A DNA stretch of 64,000 nt. Origin: Sophora flavescens. Its lineage: Eukaryota; Streptophyta; Magnoliopsida; Fabales; Fabaceae. How positions within the stretch are numbered: position 1 is the stretch's first letter; every line of letters begins with the position of its first letter. The DNA lies in NCBI GenBank assembly GCA_030762895.1, contig CM061066.1, forward strand, positions 12,209,751 to 12,273,750, written 5' to 3'. This document shows, piece by piece, positions 51,087 to 60,195 of the stretch. Made by a program: the position numbers and the translations under genes. Below the pieces are notes generated by a model that saw only the letters and a list, made by a program, of their open reading frames with translations, searched no databases and was not told the origin of the DNA.

Positions 51087-51463
51087 GCTCGCGGGGCGAA
51101 CCATATTTCGCGAGGCGAACATTAGTTTTGGCGCGCTTTCAATTTGGATTCTCGCGAGGCGAGAGTGTGTTCGCGGGGCGAGTCTTCAAACTTCAATCTC
51201 TCCACAGTAGTGACCTTCATCCACGGCTAGGGCGTGATGGTCTCGACTTCCAGGGTCTTCAAACTCTCGCGGGGCGAGACTGCAAACCTTAATCTGTCAC
51301 AGCCGTGACCTTCATCACGGCTAGGCCGTGATGGTCTCTGTCTTGCAGGTCTTCATGATTCGTGAGGCGAGAATATTCTCGCGGGGCGAGGCAGAGAATT
51401 GATGGCGTTCTTGCTTAGGCGATCTTGGACTCGCGAGGCGAGCATCCACTCGCGGGGCGAGCA
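51087..51463. repeat. Paired CGCGAGGCGA/CGCGGGGCGA motifs in the left LTR
   Basis: GC-rich motifs stand out from AT-rich sequence at about 51088, 51108, 51153, 51171, 51266, 51359, 51378, 51431 and 51449. Most come in pairs about 18-20 bp apart, one with GAGG and one with GGGG. The right LTR has the same set at 57427-57822. Function unknown; possible protein-binding or hairpin sites (CTCGCGAG is self-complementary). Confidence 0.8.
51313..51333. repeat. LTR hairpin
   Basis: Inverted repeat with arms CATCACGG and CCGTGATG and loop CTAGG. It recurs in the right LTR at 57670-57690 (perfect arms, loop CCAGG) and at 57557-57577 (one mismatch), and in a degenerate form near 51219-51241. So each LTR carries two such hairpins about 95-115 bp apart. 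In RNA they would form stable stems. Confidence 0.75.
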
Positions 51464-51726
51464 TCTCCAGAATGGCAATTTCCACTATTTCTTGACTTTC
51501 CTTGATTCCCGGAGCTTCACTTCTATCCTGAAACAATAAAAAAGACACAAAAAGCGTAATTCTATTCAAAATAGACTAAAAACTACTAAAATTGCCTAGA
51601 ACGAGTAAAAGTCTACTTAGGAACAAAACAAGGCAAATTTGAGCGAAAACGAGATTGAACTCGAATAATTTGCACAAAAACCACAGTCCATCTAGTTATA
51701 AAACTAGATAAGCTAAAGGCTTATCA

Positions 51727-51741
51727 AAACACCCCAAACTT
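51727..51741 (-). promoter_or_regulatory. Polypurine-like tract of the Athila element
   Basis: On the minus strand the bases just before the 3' LTR read AAGTTTGGGGTGTTT, followed by the LTR start TGATAAGCC. This AGTTTGGGGTGTT form next to TGATAAG is the usual plus-strand priming tract of Athila/Tat elements. The location immediately upstream of the LTR supports it. Confidence 0.7.
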
Positions 51742-53523
51742 AAACCTTGCTTGTCCCCAAGCAAGCTAAAACTCAAAAAGGACTCAAGACTTGGCAAGCT
51801 TAAGGGAATCAATCGATTTCGCACAAATTTCATGCACTCAAAACAGTTTTTCTCCAATGATTTCCCCCCTACATTAACGTAATCCCCACATTCATTTACT
51901 TTAAACAATTGAGAACTTCATCATTCATGCAATCATTAATCTAAGTTGAGGATCAGGGTCACACACAAAAGGAAGATCACCAATTTCAAACAACTGCCTT
52001 CCTCACAAGGGTATGTAAAATTTCACTCATTCGCTCAAATTCGTCTAGGCTATCAACTTTTCACTCAATTTCACATATCAAGAGCACTTCCCATGAAATT
52101 GATTTTCATCTCAAAAAAAAAAAATGGTTCCCACGAAAACATGCATGCAACATCAGAAGGTCTTATAAAGGTTGTAATGGGGCCTGGCTGAGGGTAGGAC
52201 ATTCAAGGATACTAGGCTTAAGTCCCTAGGAACTAAGAGAGCATGAGCATTTGACACATATTCCACTCATTCCTTTTTCCATTTTTCTTTTTGCCTCGGG
52301 TGACTACAGCCTTTTTCTTGCTAAACTTTTTGTTTTGCCCCTTTTCTTTTGGCAATATTTTTTTTTCTTTTTTTTTTCTTATTTTTGCCTTGGGTTTCAA
52401 CCTTTATTTTTCTTTTTCTCACCCCAATATGACACATCACCTTGTAGCCACCCCAAAATTATTTTCCCAAATCCTTCTCTTGCTAAGCTTCCATGCTCTC
52501 CTAATCCTAAGATTGGCTTAACATGGTTTTTCAGATTTTTGGCTCATAATATAGGGTCATCAAGAAACAATAGGCTAATTAGGCTCAATGTGGCTAACTA
52601 GGGAACATGCATTAGGTATGGTTCTTTTTAGGCCAAGTAGTTATTCAAAGGAAATTGCCTAAATCATTTGATGCAACACATAAACATGCAAACCATAAAG
52701 AGATTCAAGCAAATTCGGGAAAGTGCAACTTAACAGTTATTCACACAAGCAAAAACAAAGTTGGAGGCTCAAATCCTCACCTGGACATTTTGCAAATTGT
52801 TTGACCGAGATACAATTCCTAGTGTGTGCACCCCCTCACCCCAAACTTATCATAAATCAAGTAATCACAATAAAATTCTCCAAGTTCAGTTTTCAATTTT
52901 TAACATGGGGATCAACTTTTCTAATTCCAGAACCTAGGGGAAATCATCAATGGTCAAAATAATATATGCAATCAATCTATGCTCAATTTAATTAAAATCC
53001 AACAAGCTTACCGACACACATTCATACATAAACTCTTGATCTTCTCAAATTATTCAAGAGTGACAACAAAAACAAAAACAAAAACAACAACAAAAACAAA
53101 ACAAAAGTGAGGAGAGGAGAGGGTGTTCCCTGATCAAGTTTCCATGGTTGCCTCCTCATTTCAATTGGTCTCACGAGCTCCATTCATTTGCATAGCATCT
53201 CGGAAGAATTCCTGCAAATTAAAACCTTAAGTGCAGATTCGCGAGGCGAGAGACAACTCGCGAGGCGAATCTGGAAAATTGTTATTCACACTTTCCAGAA
53301 TAGCGAGGCGAGTAGTATCTAGCGAGGCGAATCTGGAATTCCAACAGATGATGATGCCCAGAATCGCGAGGCGACAAGATACCTCGCGGCGCGAGACAGA
53401 AAAGTGAGCAAGCCTCTGAGATTCAGGGCTTGTCTCACGCGGCCACTGTGGATTCACGTGGCGAATCAAGGTTTTTTTTTTATAATATAAATGAAAATGA
53501 CAGAAACTAAAACCAAAGGATAC
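51742..53523 (-). other. Athila 3' internal non-coding region
   Basis: About 1.8 kb between the pol remnant and the 3' LTR. No credible protein is seen; the several 60-120-residue frames lack family resemblance. It contains a long pyrimidine tract on the plus strand (52260-52430), an (AAAAAC)n-type run at 53062-53107, and a second set of paired GCGAGGCGA motifs at 53238-53467. Many Athila elements carry a long 3' region, sometimes with an env-like frame; none is visible here. Confidence 0.7.
53238..53467. repeat. Paired GCGAGGCGA motifs in the internal 3' region
   Basis: Pairs begin at about 53239/53256, 53301/53319 and 53364/53383, each 17-19 bp apart, with successive pairs about 62-63 bp apart. 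A decayed pair lies near 53438/53455. The motif matches the LTR set, so the same repeat was placed twice in the element, outside and inside the LTRs. Confidence 0.8.
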
Positions 53524-53527
53524 CTAG

Positions 53528-53563
53528 CTTGGGTTGCCTCCCAAGTAGCGCTTGTTTAACGTC
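53528..53563 (-). other. Conserved post-pol motif of Athila/Tat elements
   Basis: On the minus strand the sequence runs GACGTTAAACAAGCGCTACT and then TGGGAGGCAACCCAAG. A GACGTTAAA-x-AGCGCTT-x-TTGGGAGGCAACCCAA block just downstream of pol is characteristic of this retrotransposon group. The arms TTGGG and CCCAA of its end can pair as a small hairpin. It marks where the original pol frame ended. Confidence 0.6.
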
Positions 53564-53593
53564 CCGAGCCTGACTCAAGTCACCCCCTAAGGG

Positions 53594-53974
53594 TTAATCC
53601 GGACAAAGATCTTGCTTGTCATGCCATGCCTCAGTCCGTTTTCTGTATGCTCTTGCCCTTTCATATGCTAGCTTGCTCTTCCCGGACAACTCCCTTAAGT
53701 CCAGCATCCTTCTATAATCAGCACGAACTCTCCACTCCGTGATGGTCCCTTTTGGGATCAACTGGTTGTTTTCATTGACCACCACGGGTGTGCCACCTTT
53801 CAACTTCGGTGCTTTATCCTCTTTTTCCATGCCCTTTTTGTTGCGCTCTTCCCTTGCACATTCATCCCTTGGGGAACTCGGTAAGGCTTCCATGTCTTTC
53901 AACCACTCGAGATAGACCTCATCCCCCAAAGGGTCTTTTTTCTCACTATCATCATCATGGGATTTTACCAACAC
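53594..53974 (-). pseudogene. Pol remnant: RT N-terminus fused to integrase C-terminal part
   Basis: A 126-residue open frame. Residues about 1-32 (DPLGDEVYLEWLKDMEA) follow the protease. Residues 61-89 (GTPVVVNENNQLIPKG, TEWRVRADYR) match the lead-in of Athila-type reverse transcriptase, just before its catalytic core. Residues about 91-123 (LDLRELSGKSKLAYERARAY, EAWHDKQ) match the segment after the integrase core (L-EL-E--R--AYE-A--Y---T--WHDK). The whole RT core, RNase H and integrase core are missing, and the join near 53705 keeps the frame. The frame is shifted from the protease just upstream. The start is not a true Met; it reads on from gag-pol. It is inferred from family memory without alignment. 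Confidence 0.7.
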
Positions 53975-54002
53975 TTGAGCAAGTGAAGAACCATGGGCTT
54001 CT

Positions 54003-55151
54003 CTAGTTGCCTGTTGCCTTTGCCTTGACAGTTGGATCCCCCATATCCACTCGATACACTTCCGACCTCTCTGCAGGGTGCTTTATTGCTTCAAAGAGAT
54101 TGAAGACTACCTCATCATCTTGCACCCTTAGAGTGAGTTTCCCTTGCCGCACATCTATCAAGGCACCCCCAGTGGCCAAGAAGGGCCTACCCAATATGAG
54201 AGGGACCTCGGCATCTTCATCCATATCAAGCACTACAAAGTCCGCCGGAAATATGAGCTTGTCCACTTTTACTAACAAGTCTTCGACCACCCCATAAGGA
54301 TATTTTATAGAGCGATCGGCTAGTTGGAGCGACATCCGTGTATCCTTGAATTCTTTGATCCCCAACCTCTTCATCATAGAGAGGGGCATCAAGTTGATGC
54401 TTGCCCCTAGATCACATAATGCCTTCCCTACAATCATCCCCCCAATGGTGCATGGTATCGAAAAAGAACCGGGATCCTTCAACTTTGGAGGCAGTTTTCT
54501 TTGAAGAATGGCACTACACTCCTCGGTCAAAGCAACCGTTTCCTCATCCACTATTCTCCGCTTCTTGGTGAGAAGTTCCTTCATAAACCGGGCATATGAT
54601 GGCATCTGTTCCAAGGCTTCCGCAAATGGAATGTTAATATGAAGTTTGCGGAAGACATCAAGGAATTTGTTGAACTTCTTATCCTGTTGAGGCTTCTTCG
54701 ATCTTTCAGGGTATGGTACCTTCATGTAGGGCGGGAGGTCTTGGGGTTCAACCCACTTCTTCTTTCGGAACTCTTCATCCACAAGCTTCAGCCTTCCCCT
54801 TTGCTCTGGTGCCTTGTCACTTGCCAACTTCTCTTTCTCAGGTTGCTCTTCCTCAACATGTGGTTGTTCCGGGGCCTTGTCTTCCTGAGAACTAGTTGCA
54901 CCCCTGTTAGATCCCAATACTTTACCGCTCCTGATTGTTATGGAATTGCAATGGTTCTTAGGGATGTTCTCGGTATCACTTGGGAAAGTGCCTGGGAGAC
55001 GCTCATTTAGTTGCTTTGCGAGCTGAGCTATCTGCGCCTCAAGATTCTGAATTGCTGACCCTGTATGAGTCGCCAACTTGTCAATGGCAGTGTTCGTGTT
55101 GATTGATGATTTCTCCACTGCTGCACTCATCTTCTCAAAAGCCAGCTCCAC
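54003..55151 (-). pseudogene. Gag C-terminus and retropepsin-like protease (Athila)
   Basis: A 382-residue open frame. Residues 1-80 are the gag tail, with helix AQIAQLAKQLNERLPG and the motif CNSITIRSGKVL usual in Athila gag. Residues 139-150 hold LPPYMKVPYPER. Residues about 160-225 are the linker (LHINIPFAEALEQMPSYARF) preceding protease. The aspartic protease spans about 230-345, with catalytic Asp247 in CDLGASINLMP and the ILGRPFLATGGALIDV strand at 319-334. The enzyme would cleave the Gag-Pol polyprotein in particles. The same frame continues upstream to about 55300 (GLAGQQQPQQ) but is interrupted by a TAG stop at 55164-55166. A one-base shift at about 54003 separates it from the pol remnant. 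The domain itself looks complete. Confidence 0.85.
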
Positions 55152-55355
55152 GGTTGTCTTCCACTATCCATTAGTTGTGGCCCGATTAGGCCCCGGAAGA
55201 CCTGCTTGAGTATTGCATTTGCTTTGGATCCCAATGTTTGGCCTCGGACACTGTTGTGGTTGTTGTTGCCCGGCTAAACCACCACTAGAATTACTCAAAG
55301 CGAAACCGGGTTGTTCTCTCCTCATATACCCCCTATTCGATTTCGATTGTAGTCA

Positions 55356-56407
55356 TTACATGCCATTCCCCTGATAGTTATTCTGGGGCACAGTGTCATA
55401 GAAGTTGTGGCAAGAGTCCACATGTTCCTGAGAGAAGTTGAGCGGATAACTCTGAGTGTCATGATCTCTATTACAACTGTCACAACCCGGAGGCATCCCC
55501 TTGTGTATCACATTAACCCTTTTGCTTCCAGACAAAGCCTCATTCTGGATCTTCAACAATCTGTTTTGCTCGAGAATGGCTTCCATTGTCGCTGAACTGA
55601 TTCCACTTGAGGTTTCCCTACCACGGTTGTAATCATTATATGACATCTTTTCCAATAATGCCCATCCATCCTCAGCTAATAAATAGGAAAAAGAACCGCC
55701 AGCTGCCGCGTCACAATTCATCTGATAGCGTCCCCTCAACCCATTAAAGAAATGCTGAACTTTGGAGACCGGGTCAAAGAAAGCCGAAGGGCATCTTCTT
55801 AAGAGCCCGTTGTACCTCTCCCAGGCCTCATTATAGGTTTCATCTTTCATGCACTTTGAAGGATGTGACGGCAATTCTTGCTTGTGCCGCTTTACGAGGA
55901 GGAAAATATTTGGTTAGGAACTTTTGTGCCATTTGCTCCCAAGTTACGATCTTTGTTCCTATCCAAGCTGTCAACCCAATCGCGAGCGACATCCCTAAGA
56001 GAGAGAGGGAAAAGCCGCAAGCGAAACTCATCTTGTGAGACTCCTCTTGTCTTCTGTAAGTCACAAGCTTCAAGGAAGCGAGTGATGTGTCTATGAGGAT
56101 CCTGTTTGCCACTCCCATCAAACTGATTCTCACGGATCTGGAATGTGACACATCCCTCCACTCTGAAGGAGTCTGTATTCAGATTGCCCCTCACAATAGA
56201 AGAATCACAATCACCCAAGCTGGGTAGATCGTACTCAAAGAGAGGCTTGTAACAAGGAGGGGGAGGAGGAGGGTTTTCTTCGGCCATGTCCTCAAGATTA
56301 ATTGCTTCAAGCCTCTTTCTTTCTCTGACTTCCTTCCTTAAGCGCTTCTCAGTCTTGGTGATCTTCGAATCAAATAGCAGGTCCTCTTGTGAAAGGGTAC
56401 CTCGCAT
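55356..56407 (-). pseudogene. Athila gag, frameshifted
   Basis: Gag structural protein split over three frames. The first (in-frame ATGs at 56407 and 56287) holds KITKTEKRLRKEVRERKR, a PPPPPP run and HITRFLEACDLQKTRGVS, then RLRLFPLSLRDVARDWVDSL, the core gag signature. A shift near 55945-55975 moves to the frame with WEQMAQKFLTKYFPPRKAA. A second shift near 55848 (one extra A) moves to YNEAWERYNGLLRRCP and NGLRGRYQMNCDAAAGGS, the typical Athila gag C-terminal part. A zinc-knuckle relic follows: CDSCNRDHDTQSYP has Tyr where the last Cys should be. The product would form the particle shell and bind RNA; this copy cannot make it. Confidence 0.85.
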
Positions 56408-56564
56408 ACAAAAACACGGCAAGACCAAGTGGAATCAAAGAAGTAGATAAAAATAATAAAGAATAACAGAAAAATAAAAATAAAAACAGCTTAACCAAAT
56501 AATCAAATTCCCTAAAAATTAGGAAAATTGGTGTGCCAATCCCGAACGGGCGCCAAAAACTTGG
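56408..56564 (-). promoter_or_regulatory. Athila untranslated leader with tRNA primer-binding site
   Basis: On the minus strand, nine bases after the 5' LTR end (CCAAGTTTT) comes TGGCGCCCGTTCGGGA at 56555-56540. TGGCGCC followed by G/C-rich text and GGGA is the primer-binding form of Athila/Tat elements, near-complementary to a tRNA 3' end (tRNA-Asp-like by the TGGCGCC start; identity uncertain). The remaining leader to the gag ATG is AT-rich. Confidence 0.65.
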
Positions 56565-58085
56565 TGAGTCACAGGCAAGTGTACTTAGGGTCGTCGCAAG
56601 TAATAAAATAACACGGTAAGAAATTACCGAGGTCGAACACAAGGATTGGGCTACCAATTCAACTAATTCACGAGAAGTTCGATAAGTTGGTTAAGTAACA
56701 GAAAGTGGTTGAGAGAGAGAGATTATTATCGCAATTCAATAACAAATCAAATAAAGCTAAGGTTTTAAAATCAGAAATTAAAATATCCAAGGTCTCAAAT
56801 CCACCTACCCAATCATGTATAGTACCCAAGTGATGATGAATTCCTCCCTAAGTTCACTTACAATGTCAATCGGGACCCCCGATTTCTCCTATATCCACTG
56901 TCGTGCTCAATAGGACGTATTCGACGATTGGATTAATTACTTACTAGGTCTCATAATCCTAATCTCGAATTCTATTAATTCTTGTTCCCTATAAGGTTGC
57001 ACTAATCTCCTACTCACTCTCGTGCAATATTCGATTAGTGATCCCAATTCAAGTTCTAAAACGTGAATCGCCGATCAGCCTCAACACGTTTAACCAGTTA
57101 ATCCCGCAATACATATGATCAACGCATTCAAATCAGAATTGGAAAACATTCATTGAGAGAAGGGGAGAAAAACATACATCACATGAACACTATATTGCCA
57201 TGGGCGGCTTCATTGATCCCTCGGACGAGGGGATTAGTTCCTCATGCCCGTGACGACGCACAAACAATCCGATATAATCTCCATAATAAAATAAAATAAT
57301 AAAAAGGGAGACGCAGCTCCAGAAGAAAACAAGGATTCGTAACTAAACTGATCTAAACGAGTGGAAAAACTTCGATCCCAATCCGATGCGAAACTGACCT
57401 ATAAATAGGGATTCTGGTTCTCGGACGCTCGCGGGGCGAACCATATTTCGCGAGGCGAACATTAGTTTTGGCGCGCTTTCAATTTGGATTCTCGCGAGGC
57501 GAGAGTGTGTTTGCGGGGCGAGTCTTCAAACTTCAATCTCTCACAGCCATGACCTTCATCACGGCTAGGACGTGATGGTCTCTGACTTCCAGGGTCTTCA
57601 AACTCTCGCGGGGCGAGATGATTCTCGCGGGGCGAGACTGCAAACCTTAATCTGTCAACCGGTGACCTTCATCACGGCCAGGCCGTGATGGTCTCTGCAT
57701 CTTGCGAGGTCTTCATGATTCGCGAGGCGATAATATTCTCGCGGGGCGAGACATTATTGATGACGTTGCTGCTTAGCTGGTCTTCAGACTCGCGAGGCGA
57801 GCATCCACTCGCGGGGAGAGCATCTCCAGAATCGCAATTTCCACTATTTCTTGACTTTCCTTGATTCCCGGAGCTTCACTTCTATCCTAAAACAATAAAA
57901 AAGACACAAAAAGCGTAATTCTATTCAAAATAGACTAAAAACTACTAAAAATGCCTAGAATGAGTAAAAGTCTACTTAGGAACAAAACAAGGTAAATTTG
58001 GGCGAAAACGAGATTGAACTCGAATAATTTGCACAAAAACCACAGTCCATCTAGTTATAAAACTAGATAAGCTAAAGGCTTATCA
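56565..58085 (-). repeat. Athila 5' LTR (complete, right copy)
   Basis: 1521 bp, bounded on the plus strand by TGAGTCACAGG at 56565 and GGCTTATCA at 58085, giving TG...CA ends. It matches 50331-51726 over its whole available length. Its outer end has an inverted repeat around CTAGATAAGCTAAAGGCTTATC. It contains the paired CGCGAGGCGA motifs (57427-57822) and two hairpins. The promoter should lie in it; ATAAATAGGGATTC (57412-57425) has a TATA-like core on the plus strand, which is antisense to the element. Confidence 0.92.
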
Positions 58086-60195
58086 GTACACCAGATTCAT
58101 GATCTGGCTTGGTCTGGTGCACCGGATTCCTGACCTACCTCTATGTGGTTCACCGGATTCCTAATATGGCTCGTTGTGGTGCACCAGATTCCTAACCTGG
58201 CTCGGTCAGGTGCACTAGATTCCTGGCCTGGCTCGGTCTGGTGCACCAGATTCATTACCTGACTCGGTCGCTGCACCAGATTCATGATTTGGCTCGGTAT
58301 TCATGATTTGGCTCGTTATGGTGCAGTTCACGATCTGGCGGTGTGGTGAACCGGTTTCGACCTGGCTCGGTTCGTGCACCGATTCATGGCCTGGCTTTAT
58401 GCGGTGCGAGATTCATGATCTGGTTTGGTGTGGTGCACCAGATTCCTTACCTGGCACGGTCTGGTGCACCAGATTCATGACCTGGCTCGTCGGTGGACTG
58501 ATTCAAGATCAGGTCGATGCGGTGCACGATTCTTGTCTGGCTCGGTGTGGTGCACGATTCACGATCCGACTCGGTGTCTTTCCTGATTCATGATTTGACT
58601 CGATGCAGTGCCGGATTCTGACTGCCTCGGTGGGGTGCCGGATTTCTTATTTGGCTGGGTAAGGTTCACCGGATTCACGATCGGCTAGGTGTGGTGCACG
58701 GATTGCGACTGGGTCGATGCGGTGCTCCCGATTCATGGCCTGGCTCGATGCGGTGCCCAAGATTCATGATCCGGCTTGTGCGGTGCACCAGGTTCATGAC
58801 CTGGTTGGTGTGGTGCACCGGATTCCAGATCTGGCCCGGTGTGGTGCACTAGAATCCGGACATGGCTAGGTTTGGTTGCACCAGATTCATGATTTGGCTT
58901 GGTCTGGAGCACGGGATTCAAGACGTGGCTCAGTCTGGTGCACCAAATTGATGATCTGGCTCGGTCTGTTGCACCGGATTCCTGACCTGCCTCGGTGTGG
59001 TTCACCGGATTACTGATATGGCTCGGTGTGGTTCACCGGATTACAAACCCGGCTCGGTCTGGTGCACCAGATTCATGGCTTGGCTCGATGCAAATGCATT
59101 CATTACCTGCCTCGGTCGGTTCCCCAGATTCATGATTTGACTCGGTATTCATGATTTGGCTCGGTCGGTGCTCCAGATTTAAGATTTGGCTCGGTTTGGT
59201 GCACCAGATTCCTGACCTGGCTCGGTCTGGTGCACCAGATTAATGACCTGGCTCGGTCTGGTGCACCAGATTAATGACCTGGCTCGGTGTGGTTCACCAG
59301 ATTCTTGATCTGGCTCGATGTGGTGCACCAGATTCCTGACCTGGCTCGGTCTGGTGCACCAGATTCATGACCTGGCTCGGTCTGGTGCACTTGATTCATG
59401 ACCTGGCTCGGTCTGGTGCATTAGATTCTTGTCCTGACTCGGTGTAGTGCACCAGATTCATGATTTGGCTCGGTGTGGTGCACCAGATTCCAGGCTTGGC
59501 TAGGTCTTGTGCACCAGATTCATGATTTGGCTCGGTGTGGTGCACGAGATTCATGACGTTGCTAAGTCCGGTGTACTAGATTCATGATCTGGCTCGGTTG
59601 GGTGCATCGGATTCAAGACCTGACTCGGTGTGGTGCACCGGATTCCTGATCTGGATCGGTGTGGGCAACCAGATTCATGACTTGGCTCGGTCTGGTGCAC
59701 CAGATTCATGATTCGGCTCGGTCTGGTCCACGAGATTCATGACGTGGCTCTGTCTGGTGCACTAGATTCATGATCTGGCTCGATGCAGTGCACGCGATTC
59801 ACGACTGCCTCGGTGTGGTTCATCGAATTCCTAATCTGGCTCGGTGTGGTGCACCGGATTCCTAAACTGGCTCGGTCTGGTGACCTAGATTCATGGCCTG
59901 GCTCGGTCTGGTGCACAAGATTCATTACCTGACTCGGTCGGTGCACCTGATTCATGATTTGGCTCGATATTCATGATTTCGCTCGGTCCAGTGCACCCGA
60001 TTCATGGCCTGGCTCAGTCTGGTGTCCCAGATTCATGATCTGGCTCAGTCTGGTGCACTAGGTTCATGACCTAGCTGGGTGTGGTGCACGGATTCGGATC
60101 GACTCGGTGTGGTGCACCGAGAATCCCGACTTGGCTCGATGCAGTGCCTTTGGATTCAAGATTTGGCTCGATGCCGGTGCACGAGATTCATGACG
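58086..60195 (+). repeat. 31-bp minisatellite with a 14-bp palindrome per unit (about 68 units)
   Basis: Units read roughly GACCTGGCTCGG, then TCTGGTGCACCAGATTCAT. Regular spacing is clear at 59221, 59252 and 59283 (31 bp each). TCTGGTGCACCAGA is a perfect palindrome. Units vary by substitution and by one- or two-base losses, more so between 58300 and 58760. The array starts directly after the Athila LTR and stops where the inverted satellite starts. All short frames across it are the repeat read through. Confidence 0.93.

Larger units (their letters stand above)
50331..51726 (-). repeat. Athila 3' LTR (partial, left copy)
   Basis: Co-linear with 56674-58085. It lacks its outer about 109 bp because of the gap and ends at GGCTTATCA (51718-51726), the same end as the other LTR. 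The copies differ by small substitutions and by one extra CTCGCGGGGCGAG unit in the right copy (near 57614). This much divergence indicates that insertion is not very recent, or that the consensus near the gap is noisy. Confidence 0.92.
50331..58085 (-). mobile_element. Athila-type Ty3/gypsy retrotransposon with polymerase deletion
   Basis: Minus-strand element: 5' LTR 56565-58085, primer-binding site about 56540-56555, gag 56407-55356, protease about 55300-54003, a fused pol remnant 53974-53594, long 3' non-coding region, purine tract about 51741-51727, and 3' LTR 51726 to 50331, truncated by the gap. Gag and protease sequences resemble Athila. No reverse transcriptase core, RNase H or integrase core can be found, so it is non-autonomous. 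It also carries several frameshifts and a stop. The right flank after 58085 is GTACA; the matching left target duplication is lost in the gap. Confidence 0.88.

Noticed and set aside
52251..52601. 116-residue Phe-rich frame resembling a membrane protein
   Set aside because: Generated by the pyrimidine tract of the retrotransposon 3' region, on the strand opposite to the element's genes; low complexity.
53238..53467. GC-rich repeated motifs as a CRISPR-like array
   Set aside because: Spacers and repeats are irregular, the context is a plant retrotransposon, and no associated genes exist.
54639..55010. Plus-strand frames opposite gag-protease (54007, 54639, 55407, 55856)
   Set aside because: Shadows of the minus-strand gag-protease coding sequence.
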